Source of the DNA: Leishmania martiniquensis | Taxonomy: Eukaryota > Euglenozoa > Kinetoplastea > Trypanosomatida > Trypanosomatidae | Assembly (NCBI RefSeq): GCF_017916325.1 | Contig: NC_090147.1 | Location: 416,740-480,739 of the forward strand | DNA length: 64,000 bases | Reading direction: 5' to 3' | Shown: positions 39,525 to 48,553 of the stretch, in pieces | Numbering within the stretch: the stretch's first letter is position 1 | Layout: the number at the start of each line of letters is the position of its first letter | Notes under the pieces: generated by a model | Database searches by the model: none | Told to the model about the DNA's origin: nothing | What the model saw: the letters and a program-made list of their open reading frames with translations, nothing else | Position numbers and translations under genes: made by a program

Positions 39525-42137
39525 ATGGCGGCCTCCGTGGACGGGTCAGAGCTGCAGCAGGCACTGCGAGGCCGTGTGCCGTACCACCTGCTCCCTGCAC
39601 CGCTGCAGCAGCGCATGACTCCCCACGACTACCAAACCAAAACGATTCATCACGCCATTCTGCGCGGGCACGCGTATGACCGGCTGCCAGAGTTTGTGCG
39701 CGCAGCAGTGAGGGAGGAGGCGTATTATCAGGAGATGGTGAGATACGCCGCGGAGCAGCTCCAGCTGTACCCGTACGTGCACCAGAGGAGTGTCGCCTTG
39801 TACACGAAGGAAACACCGCTGTCGTACTACACCGGTATCTTTGCTGAAATGCTCAAGCAGGAGCAGAGCTACCACCGCCTCCCAAACTTCACCGCCATAG
39901 ACGCGCTCAACCTCCTCGGCATCGGGCGAAATCAATACTTGCAGCTTACGAAAGAGGTGCGCAGTAAGCTGCGCTGGCACGTTAATCGCACCTACGTCAA
40001 CGAGTACCTGCCCAGCGCGCTCTTGCCATCTGTCACGGTGGACCCCTTCTGGGCCATTGGCACGGTCGACTACGCGGCAGATGTGCTGAAGAAACGCTCC
40101 CAGGAGCTTTATTCGGAGGATGTGGCTCTGTATCGCATGCTGCTCAGCAAGGGTACCGCCTTTGTGCGGCCCGAGATGCTGACTGCCTTACGGGTGCCGC
40201 AGTCTGTCTTTGCAAAGGACACCGTCTACATGTATGAGTTGCCCCAGGAGATGGTGCGGCGGCTGTACCAGCGCGGGCTGGTGCTTGCGACATTCGACGT
40301 CTCGCCAGATGCTTACGTTGTAGTGCCGCCGCCATGTGGCAACTTCGTGATGAACCGCACGTCTGACGATCCACAGGAGCAGCTGCTCTACCGCTTGCTT
40401 TCCACCATAGACGATCGCACCTCTATCGGCCTGCTGGCGCAGCTCCTGATGCTGGACGAGGAGGACGTGTGCAACGCAGTACTACTGCTCCTGCGGCTGG
40501 GGCTTGTGGAGTGGAAGTACCCCTCGCTGCCACCGGGGCTGGATGTCGCTACACTCGACGGGGTGCATCCCAGCTGGCAAGAGGAAGTTGCCTCCCGCGT
40601 CATTGCCTTTACACGCCACCAGCTGCAGAGTTCGATGACCTGCGTCACGGAGCACGGCGATACCGCTGGTAGGTCTGACGCTGGCCACCCTGCCAGTGGT
40701 CAACACCCGTCGAAGCGCATTGCCCTCCTCTACGATGCTACGCTGACGGGCTTCCTCATGATGACAAACCTTAGCCATGATCCGACGTTCAAGCAGCAGG
40801 CAGTGATGCTGTTCGAGGTGGGGAAGATGCCGTACGAGATGGTGCCTGCCTTTCTGGCGCTGCTCGATCGCGTTAATTGGCATGAGATGGAGAGGTTCGG
40901 TGGTGAGGCGAAGAAGTACATCAACAGTGTGATGTGCGTGCGGCGCTTGCTCCGTGCGCTGTGCGAGGTGGTCGGGCCTGATGGGGCTCTTGGGGTGGAT
41001 CTCCTCAAGATCGAAGCGCTTAACGAGCTGGAGGCGACGACGCGATACTCGGTGCTCGGGCGAAACTACTGGGCATACGTAATCACGGCTCCCGTTTCAG
41101 TTGCACCCCTCATCGACATCGAGCTCAGCTGTGTCTACGGCAGCACAGTCAGTTTTATGACTTCGCCGTGGATGCTGCTCTTTCTCTACACGAAACTGCG
41201 TCGCGGGCCTCCATCGCTGCTGCTCCCGTTCGGAACGTTGCTGCATTGCTGGCCGCCGTTCCTGGATGAGCTCGAGGAGGCTTCTGAGAGAGAGGTGATC
41301 GCGGAGGCGGGATCGCCTGCTGTGGTGGGGTACAACGTGATCATGCGCCAGCAGGCCATGACGCTCGATGCGGAGGTCAGCCACACGGACCTCAGCAGCT
41401 CGCTGCTGCTGCTGAATGAGGTGACTTCCACGGCACCGGTGTTTGTGCAGCAGGTAGCGCGTATTCCGCTCGTCCTGCACAAGGACGGTAGTGTGGCAGC
41501 CCACACTGCGTATCAGCACCTCGAAGTTGCGGTGCCTTTTGTGGTGTCGCAGGCACAACTGTATCAGCTCGTTGAGGCTTCTATCGCGGCGCATCATCCG
41601 TCTGCGTCGACTGTCACTCTTATCGACGACGCCCATGCAATGTGGAGCCTCTTGACCGACAGCGTCGCCGCCCTGCGGCTGCAGGACTCCCTTGGCTACC
41701 TCACCTTCACCCTTACGTATGAGCACCTACCAGCGGCTGATGGTGCCGTCTCCTCAGAGCTCTGCTGTCAGCTGCACACCGTGTACATTGTGGATGTCGG
41801 CCTCGGCGTCCCGCTCACCCACGTCGAGGCGTGCCAGCTGCTTGTTGATGCGATTCCTCGCTTGCTCAGTGAGGGCTGCAGTGAGCGCCACAACGCCGCC
41901 ATGCGGGAATGCGTGACTGAGTTCGGCGCTTTCCTCGAGCGGTACTCCACCCTCACCCGCGCCGTGCACGCGAAGATGACGATTCAGTCGACTACCACCA
42001 TCGGACCCGTGACGCAACTTCACTTGCGCAAGGTCGGCGGTTTCGGCGGTGCTCCTTATCCGGCGACCCTACTGTCTTTTGATGGTACGTCCCTGAGTGT
42101 CACGGACGACGCCGATCCGCTCTCAGAGCAGTGGTGA
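39525..42137 (+). CDS. FAM91 family protein (FAM91A1 homologue)
   Basis: An 870-residue homologue of FAM91A1. In animals that protein binds WDR11 and the golgin-linked adaptor TBC1D23, and helps tether endosome-derived vesicles at the trans-Golgi. The N-terminal domain has the family landmarks: LPEFVRAAVREEAYY, then LYPYVHQRSVALYTKE, SYYTGIFAEMLKQEQSY, LPNFTAIDALNLLGIGRNQY near residues 82-145, and YMYELP near 240. The C-terminal domain is also clear: RIALLYDATLTGFLMMTNLS near residue 397, then VMLFEVGKMPYEMVPAFLAL. The start is the first ATG after a strong acceptor at 39487. No membrane segment is seen, fitting a peripheral complex subunit. The next gene downstream encodes a VPS39-like tether, which is suggestive but not evidence of joint action. 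Confidence 0.9.
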   Translation: MAASVDGSELQQALRGRVPYHLLPAPLQQRMTPHDYQTKTIHHAILRGHAYDRLPEFVRAAVREEAYYQEMVRYAAEQLQLYPYVHQRSVALYTKETPLSYYTGIFAEMLKQEQSYHRLPNFTAIDALNLLGIGRNQYLQLTKEVRSKLRWHVNRTYVNEYLPSALLPSVTVDPFWAIGTVDYAADVLKKRSQELYSEDVALYRMLLSKGTAFVRPEMLTALRVPQSVFAKDTVYMYELPQEMVRRLYQRGLVLATFDVSPDAYVVVPPPCGNFVMNRTSDDPQEQLLYRLLSTIDDRTSIGLLAQLLMLDEEDVCNAVLLLLRLGLVEWKYPSLPPGLDVATLDGVHPSWQEEVASRVIAFTRHQLQSSMTCVTEHGDTAGRSDAGHPASGQHPSKRIALLYDATLTGFLMMTNLSHDPTFKQQAVMLFEVGKMPYEMVPAFLALLDRVNWHEMERFGGEAKKYINSVMCVRRLLRALCEVVGPDGALGVDLLKIEALNELEATTRYSVLGRNYWAYVITAPVSVAPLIDIELSCVYGSTVSFMTSPWMLLFLYTKLRRGPPSLLLPFGTLLHCWPPFLDELEEASEREVIAEAGSPAVVGYNVIMRQQAMTLDAEVSHTDLSSSLLLLNEVTSTAPVFVQQVARIPLVLHKDGSVAAHTAYQHLEVAVPFVVSQAQLYQLVEASIAAHHPSASTVTLIDDAHAMWSLLTDSVAALRLQDSLGYLTFTLTYEHLPAADGAVSSELCCQLHTVYIVDVGLGVPLTHVEACQLLVDAIPRLLSEGCSERHNAAMRECVTEFGAFLERYSTLTRAVHAKMTIQSTTTIGPVTQLHLRKVGGFGGAPYPATLLSFDGTSLSVTDDADPLSEQW

Positions 42138-42882
42138 AGAGAAGTGTGCAGCACTGCTTCCGCTTCCCATTCGTGGCTGCCTCGATTCTGATATTCTGAG
42201 AGTTGCCCGCGCTGCTGCACGCCAGGGCCGTCACGCACTAACCGCTGATACGCTCCCTGCTACTTCCCCGCCAATGCGCGGGCGGCAAGAAAGTACGCAA
42301 AGCCCACAGTATCGACGTGCATCCAATGAGGTCATCAGGCTCCCCCATCTCTCGGTCCCCTCTCGGCAACGGTGAAGTAGATGTGCCCCTTTCTATCCGC
42401 TGCCGAGGTGATCTAATGCCGCTACTGCGCTTGGTCGAGTGCGCGGTACCCCGGTAACGCGCTGCTGTTGCAGTCTTCTCGGTCTCGCTCATGCACCCGA
42501 GTGATGCCCCCTCAGCCGTCCAAGGAACATCTAACTCGCGTGCCTGGCGATGAATCGCACGCGCCCTCTTTCCCATTGTCGCCATGAGCATCTCCTCGAC
42601 CTTCCAGCTCTCCTGCCCACCTCTTCTCTCGTTCTGCCCACACCCCCTCCCCCTCCTCAGGTGTCGCTGCTACGCCGTGACGAGACGACAGCCTCCCCGC
42701 TCACTCCTCTGTCAACAGGTTCTCGCCTGTCTCCATCGCCCCTATCGAAGGGGGTCCGCCCAACCACGCGCTAGCTGCTTTTCGATAAGTCGTGCGCGCC
42801 TGAACATCTCTCTGCCTCTGTTTCTGTCTTCCTCCTCCTCCCCTCTCCAACGATCGCTCGACTTCACGGAAGGCCAGGCATA
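42138..42882. other. intergenic region
   Basis: A 745-bp gap with C/T-rich leader DNA at 42640-42660 and 42805-42850 (TCTTCCTCCTCCTCCCCTCT), followed by AG near 42876, the probable splice acceptor. No gene is supported. Confidence 0.65.
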
Positions 42883-45798
42883 ATGCGGGCGGAGGAGGCA
42901 AGCCATTCCGCCTTACCAGTGGAGGCGTATCGGGTGGTGTCCCTCGGGGGCCCCATCCCATACAAGGTCGAGTCTATCACGACATATGGCACGCTCGTGA
43001 TGGTGGGCACCAGTGACAGCAAGGTGGTTGCGTACCGAGTTGAAGCATGCGAAGGGAGCACCACTTCACTGACACTGTTGCAGGAAATCACAGATTGCCG
43101 GAGGCATGCCGTGCGGCAGCTGACTGTTGTCGCTGCGCGCCGCCTACTTGTGCTCGTCGGTGACGTCATTGCTGTCTACCACATCCACGACGACGCGGCC
43201 TCCTCTGCAAGCGGGTTCCAGCTGCGAGACGTCACGGCCATCACAGGACTCAAAGACATCGTCGCTTTCCACGTAAAGCAGCAAAAGGGCCTCATCTCCA
43301 TGGCAGTGCTGCAGCGCAAGCGTGTCGCCCTTTACGAAGCCTCGCACACACATCTCGACTTTTTGCTGAAGGTGACGGTGCCGCTGCCGGACGGGATCAA
43401 GACGATTAGCTGGATGGGACGCAGCATTCTTCTCGGTGGGCGCAAGGAGTACTTTCTCTACAACACTTCCACCGCTTCCACATCCGTCCTTTATCCAACG
43501 CCGCGGTCAGGTGCGACGCCGTTGGTGCTGCCGATGACACCGGTACCCGAAATCCTCGTCGCAAGCGATGGAGGGGGACTGCGTGCACTCCTGTACGACG
43601 GCAGCGAGGTGCCCGGCGACTCGCGTGTTTTATGGGCAACACCACCGGTGGAGATGCGTTACGAGTACCCGTATGTCGTCTCGTACCATCCGTCAGCTCC
43701 GCACCACACTTTGCAAGTTCGCCTTCCTCTCCTCGCCACCCTGGAGGGCGCCACCGCCCACCCGCAGAGTTGTCTCTGCCAGACGGTCGACCTCCCAAAA
43801 GTCACCAAAATAGCGCAGTGCCATTGGGTCGACTACGACTGCGCTATGCCCTCGAAGGCAGAACCGCCGGATGTGTTTACGCACTTCCCCATTGTCGTCG
43901 CTGACGCCGACCAGCACCTCTACCTGCTCGCGCGCACTTCAGTGGCTGCTCAGGTGGAGGCCCTCGCCGCTGCAAAGCTGTTCGCCGCCGCCGATCTACT
44001 GTGCCGCCTCTGCCCTCACGAAGTCCCGTCACCCACGCTGCGGCGCATAGTCACGGCTGGGGCGTTGGAGAAGTTTATTCACCAGAAGGACCACGTCGGC
44101 TGCTTTCGAGACCTCGGCTCCGTCGATTCTGACCCACGCATAGCGATTCAGCTTTTTCCGGGATTCGCGCGCCTCAGCAATACCGCACCGAGTTTTCCGA
44201 CGCTTCCTGTCGAGGCGCCTGCTGCCGTTACAGTGGCGGCTCTTCCTGCGCTTGTCGACTATCTGCAGGCGCAGCGCTCCTCATTGATGGTGCTGAGCGG
44301 CAGTGCGCCCTCTCAGCTGGTGCAGTCGCAGCTGGAGGCTGTGGACAGGGCACTGATCATGTCCTTCTGCGTCATGGAGAAAGAGGAGGCGCTTCTGGCT
44401 TTGCTGTGTGGCGAGAACGCGTGCGACGTGGCAGATGTAGAAGCCATCCTTCGTGAGCATCGGCAATGGGTCGCCCTCACAGTACTGCTGGAGGCACACG
44501 GCCAATATGAGGAGGCGCTGTCGCAGCTGCGACACCTCGCAAACTTGAGAGAGGGAGCATTGGAGCTGCCGCCGTCCTCTCTCGGAGTGCTTCGGGAGCT
44601 GTTTCAGCGACACCCCCTCTCTGCCGCGAGAGGGGACGACTTCCTTGCACAAAACACTGTACGTGAATGGGTGACCTCCTGCTCGTCTGCGCATTCTCTC
44701 TCCGCTGCAGACACACACACAACGTGTACGATTGCAACGGCGGCGATGACTGCTCTGAATTTTCTTCGGCGTCGGTCGCTGGCTCAGTGCCCTCGACTGT
44801 TTGAGCAGCACTCGTGCTGGGTACTCGGTGCAGTGCCGGCTGACAGTGCCGTCTGCATCTTTTTCTCCGACCAGAATGTCCACAACTATGGCGCGGCACT
44901 ACAGATACTAAAGGCTTACCCCGAAGGCCCACGCACCACGCCGAGGTTGCTGCTTGTTGTCGAGTACATTTTTCAGCTTCTCGCAGACGCGCGAGTGCGG
45001 GTGACGGAGCCCGCGGTGTACGAGAACTATTGGAGAGGGCTCGGCGAGTTGCTCTTCACCTCCCCAGCCGCAGCCGTCACGGAAGCAGGAGAGCGCCAGC
45101 GCCTCCGAAGTCGCCTCCGTGAGTTTCTCTTAACTTCACCGCATGTGAATCTTGAGTCAGCTGAGGCGTACTTTGCTGCGCCGGAGATCCGATTGGAATG
45201 CGTGCAAGAGCGCGCTGCCGTGCATCGGCGCAAGGGGAGCCACCGGGCGGCCATCGCAATGTTTTTAAGCGAATCCCAGTGCCTGGCGGACGCAACCTCC
45301 TATGCTAGCAGTGTCTATGCTGACGGCAGCAGCGACGCCTTCACAGCGCTTCTGGAGGCGCTACTAAGACCCGCCGCCGGCGCGCCGCGGGTGTCGGAGG
45401 CTCTCGAGATCATGAACACGTGCGACGGCATTGACGCTGTCGCTGTCCTGCCAATGCTGCCAGATGATATGCCGTTTTCGCGTGTGAGCGGCTTTCTTCT
45501 GCACGCGCTACGCGCCACCACGGCAATGTATCGTACATCAGCAGTGTACAGTGGCATCTTGAAGGCAAAGAGACTCCAGGGCGAGGAGAGCTGCGTGCGC
45601 CTCTCCTCACGTGCGGTCATCCTCGAGGAAGGGATGGTGTGCCCTGTATGTCAGCGCCGCCTTCGCCCTGACATGGTGCTCGCAGTGTATCCCAACAATG
45701 TCATACTGCATCAAAGCTGCGCATTGGACAAGCACGTGTGTGCCGCAACTCTTCGTGACTACCGCTGCGACGCGTATGCGGCTCTCGAGGACTTGTGA
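42883..45798 (+). CDS. VPS39/Vam6-like HOPS tethering subunit
   Basis: A 971-residue protein with the order of Vps39/Vam6: an N-terminal CNH/propeller domain (about 1-330; for example LVMVGTSDSKVVAYRV, then KTISWMGRSILLGGRKEYFL), a helical clathrin-repeat middle, and a C-terminal zinc motif. The block DYLQAQRSSL matches the family's ALIDYLTQKR region. The zinc motif CPVCQRRLRPDMVLAVYPNN runs on to LHQSC with C920, C923, H943 and C946 as likely ligands. In other eukaryotes Vps39 is a HOPS subunit that binds Rab7-type GTPases and tethers late endosomes to lysosomes or vacuoles. TGFBRAP1/Vps3 of the CORVET complex is a related alternative, but the C-terminal zinc region and propeller motifs fit Vps39 better. 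The ATG at 42883 lies just after the acceptor. Confidence 0.85.
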   Translation: MRAEEASHSALPVEAYRVVSLGGPIPYKVESITTYGTLVMVGTSDSKVVAYRVEACEGSTTSLTLLQEITDCRRHAVRQLTVVAARRLLVLVGDVIAVYHIHDDAASSASGFQLRDVTAITGLKDIVAFHVKQQKGLISMAVLQRKRVALYEASHTHLDFLLKVTVPLPDGIKTISWMGRSILLGGRKEYFLYNTSTASTSVLYPTPRSGATPLVLPMTPVPEILVASDGGGLRALLYDGSEVPGDSRVLWATPPVEMRYEYPYVVSYHPSAPHHTLQVRLPLLATLEGATAHPQSCLCQTVDLPKVTKIAQCHWVDYDCAMPSKAEPPDVFTHFPIVVADADQHLYLLARTSVAAQVEALAAAKLFAAADLLCRLCPHEVPSPTLRRIVTAGALEKFIHQKDHVGCFRDLGSVDSDPRIAIQLFPGFARLSNTAPSFPTLPVEAPAAVTVAALPALVDYLQAQRSSLMVLSGSAPSQLVQSQLEAVDRALIMSFCVMEKEEALLALLCGENACDVADVEAILREHRQWVALTVLLEAHGQYEEALSQLRHLANLREGALELPPSSLGVLRELFQRHPLSAARGDDFLAQNTVREWVTSCSSAHSLSAADTHTTCTIATAAMTALNFLRRRSLAQCPRLFEQHSCWVLGAVPADSAVCIFFSDQNVHNYGAALQILKAYPEGPRTTPRLLLVVEYIFQLLADARVRVTEPAVYENYWRGLGELLFTSPAAAVTEAGERQRLRSRLREFLLTSPHVNLESAEAYFAAPEIRLECVQERAAVHRRKGSHRAAIAMFLSESQCLADATSYASSVYADGSSDAFTALLEALLRPAAGAPRVSEALEIMNTCDGIDAVAVLPMLPDDMPFSRVSGFLLHALRATTAMYRTSAVYSGILKAKRLQGEESCVRLSSRAVILEEGMVCPVCQRRLRPDMVLAVYPNNVILHQSCALDKHVCAATLRDYRCDAYAALEDL

Positions 45799-46693
45799 AA
45801 CGGCCCGGGCAAGACCTCTGCGGCAAACGCTTTCGTGAAGCAGTAGAAGAGAGGAAAGGGCGTTGGGGGCTCGGGATGAGTGCGTGCGACGGCCCCACTG
45901 CTGCCGCCTGTGCGCGCTCATTGCCTGAATGTCGGCGGCCTACCACCACAATGGGCTAGTAAATACAGATTGGCGATAAGTGCGACACACCCCTGCGGCG
46001 CCTGGCGGCGCTTTGTGTTCCTGTGATGGATAGACTGTCTGCCCATTGGCTAATGTGTGCTTCGGCGTAGCTCACAACACTCTGGTGTGGCCCTTCCTAT
46101 CCAGTGCCGCCCATTGGCGGCTCTCAGCGCAGTATGCGAGTCGGTCCGTCTGTGCGTATGCGCCAGCGCTTCTGCTGCTCTCTTACTCTTCTCCTCATTG
46201 CTACCATATAGTCGCAGCAAACGTTGGCGTGGCAGGGTTGTTGCGTCGTTGTCTGTGGCGGCGTTCCGTGTGGGTATCCTGCCTGCGATTGGGCCGCGCC
46301 GACACAGCGAAACAAAGCCACGGAATAGAGGCCGACCGCCGCCCTTTTCTCGCGTTTCAGTGGTGGCTGCCCCCTCTCTTTCTCCTTGCGTTGCTGCTCT
46401 CTCTCTTCCGCTGTCAGCATTACTGGAAGATCTTCTGGGACGCCCCCCCACGCTCTCTCTCATGTCTGTACGGCTCTGACACCCACGCCTTTCCCCTTTC
46501 CCCCGTAGCCCGGCGTGTGAAACATTCGCCGCATTGCCGTTGTGCTCTCTGTTGCACCCTTGGCCACCACCCTTCGCTCCTCTTCAAGTCTACTTTTTTT
46601 TTTCGCTTCTCCCGAGAACCTCCGCGTCTTCACTCGACGCATACGCGCCGGTGCAGAGGTGCGAACCGTAGCGGAGCGTCTCTCTCTGCTCGC
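45799..46693. other. intergenic region
   Basis: An 895-bp gap. The frame of the following hydrolase is open back to 46046, but this part lacks an ATG and has leader-like composition. The strong acceptor is the T9 run followed by CGCTTCTCCCGAG ending near 46615, 79 bases before the ATG. Confidence 0.65.
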
Positions 46694-48553
46694 ATGGCAG
46701 TCATGACCAGCCGTCTTGACGCATTTGTTAAGTCGATTATCTTTCCTCGTCCCAAAGCTGCCACGTACGACACCTCCACCCGGCCCAACAAGCTCGTTCA
46801 CATCCCCCTTGTAGACCCACGCCAGCACGTAGAAAACGGCCTCTTCACCTACGGCTACTTGCTTGTGAACTCCAAGGCGACGCACGTGCTCTTGTACGCT
46901 CACCCCAATGCCGTGGACATCGGGATAGCCTATAAAGAGCTCCGCTACGTCAGCAGAGAGGCATCCGTGAGTGTGCTGCTGTTCGAGTACTCGGGCTACG
47001 GTCTCACCCACACGCCCATAACGGAAGCAAGCATTCATCAAGACACACTATCTGCCTACCTTTTCCTGCGCCGCTACTTTGGCGTGCCGGCGAACCGGGT
47101 AATCCTCTGTGGGCGCTCTCTCGGAGCCTCCCCTGCCGCGTTCTTGGCTGCCTTCTTGCCTCCGCTCCTGTGCCCCTGCCTCCTGATTCTCCAGTGCCCC
47201 TTCACCGCGCTCAGCGAGTGCATCAACGAGTTCTCGCAGAATGCCGTGTCCATAGCGAATTTTCTTGGGTACAACTGGTTTCGCACGATCGACATCATTA
47301 CAGACGTGAGTTGCCCGGTCGTACTTCACCACGGTACCCACGATACAACGGTGCGCATCGATCACTCCTACACCCTTCAGCGGGCCCGCGACACCGCTGC
47401 GAAGCCATGCGTCACATACCTTTACCAAGAAGACGGAAAGGGTCATAACAACCTCAGCTCCGCCACGCTGGTGCGCATTATTAGAGAGCGGGTTGTCACG
47501 GAGTCTCTGCTGCCGTTGTCGCTACACCCCTTCAGAGTGTTCTTGGCGCACGCGCCTGTGTACGAGCGGCTCTTCTGCGACAACAGCGGGTCAGGCTATG
47601 CGACGCTGAGCGACGCTGTGGCCTCGTGGCCGGCAAAGCTGTCTCTCCACGTTTGCGCGCCGCCACTGGATCAGCTGTACGTGCTGCTGACAGCAAGCGT
47701 ATGTGCCCTAATGATGGAGTGCGCGCGTGCGTGGCAGGTCTACTGCGCGCTCATCAAGCAGAATATGTGCGGCAAAGCGGCGCACGAGCGCTGCACCAAG
47801 GACGCATTTATTCGGCGGTTCCTAGCGTGCCGGGGAAGCCCCCTTGCCATTCACATCGCCGTGGAGAGCTTGGGCTCAACAGAAGAGGTGCGATGTTTCG
47901 GCTTCGCCACCTGCCGTGAAGCGGTGCTCCACGCACCGGCTTTTTACCTGACCAACAGCAATGGGGCGCTGCTGAGTGTGCTCGAAATCGCCGTGACGCC
48001 GGGGTTGCTGTCTTGCATCAGGCGCTGCCTTACCACGGCTCCTAACTTGCTAGAAGACAGCGAGCTTCCCTGCTTCGTGCAGCAGGATATGGTTGGCGCC
48101 GTGCAGCTCGAGTGCGAGCGTGCTGTGGCCTTCCTTCCAGATGAGGACAAGCAGCGCCTATGTGCCTTACTGAAGGACATGGATGCCGGATTCAGCGACA
48201 ATCTCACCAATAAGGCGTATGAACGCCTGCGGCGCTCCCCATCCGCGTCATCCCAAATGAGTTCGGAGTCTTTTGAAGAGCTGCGAGAGTGGCTGCGACC
48301 GTGGACCTGCACGGACGGGGCAGCAGTACACGCACTGGCGCAGGAGGTGCCGTGGGACGACTACCTGTTGCGCGGTCGGTCCATTGCCCGACAGAGGGTG
48401 CTTAGTGAGAGCATGAGCTGGGACCAGTGCTGTCAAGCCATGGAAGAGAGTGAGGTGGTCTTGCAACTCTATATGCTCTTTCAGGACATGTCAGCGCAGT
48501 ATCTGCGGCCCACGTTTCACTCTCGCGCCCGCATGAGGACTCTGAACGAGTGA
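46694..48553 (+). CDS. alpha/beta hydrolase, ABHD17-like, with long C-terminal extension
   Basis: A 619-residue protein. Residues 1 to ~270 are an alpha/beta hydrolase of the ABHD13/ABHD17/BEM46 group: VLLYAHPNAVDIG (oxyanion region), LFEYSGYG, nucleophile elbow CGRSLGASPA with S142, then HGTHDTTV with D217 and GKGHNN with H251, a complete catalytic triad. Mammalian ABHD17 proteins depalmitoylate Ras and other membrane-bound proteins. Here the N-terminus (MAVMTSRLDAFVKSIIFPRP) keeps the basic/FP-type segment but lacks the Cys cluster through which ABHD17 is itself palmitoylated, so membrane attachment may differ. Residues ~280-619 form an extension with helical character and many Cys that I cannot assign. 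The start ATG is favoured by the strong acceptor at 46615. Confidence 0.8.
   Translation: MAVMTSRLDAFVKSIIFPRPKAATYDTSTRPNKLVHIPLVDPRQHVENGLFTYGYLLVNSKATHVLLYAHPNAVDIGIAYKELRYVSREASVSVLLFEYSGYGLTHTPITEASIHQDTLSAYLFLRRYFGVPANRVILCGRSLGASPAAFLAAFLPPLLCPCLLILQCPFTALSECINEFSQNAVSIANFLGYNWFRTIDIITDVSCPVVLHHGTHDTTVRIDHSYTLQRARDTAAKPCVTYLYQEDGKGHNNLSSATLVRIIRERVVTESLLPLSLHPFRVFLAHAPVYERLFCDNSGSGYATLSDAVASWPAKLSLHVCAPPLDQLYVLLTASVCALMMECARAWQVYCALIKQNMCGKAAHERCTKDAFIRRFLACRGSPLAIHIAVESLGSTEEVRCFGFATCREAVLHAPAFYLTNSNGALLSVLEIAVTPGLLSCIRRCLTTAPNLLEDSELPCFVQQDMVGAVQLECERAVAFLPDEDKQRLCALLKDMDAGFSDNLTNKAYERLRRSPSASSQMSSESFEELREWLRPWTCTDGAAVHALAQEVPWDDYLLRGRSIARQRVLSESMSWDQCCQAMEESEVVLQLYMLFQDMSAQYLRPTFHSRARMRTLNE

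Noticed and set aside
46046..46693. In-frame extension of the ABHD17-like protein with hydrophobic stretches
   Set aside because: It has no in-frame ATG, pyrimidine-rich composition, and a strong splice acceptor at 46615 that would remove it from the mRNA.
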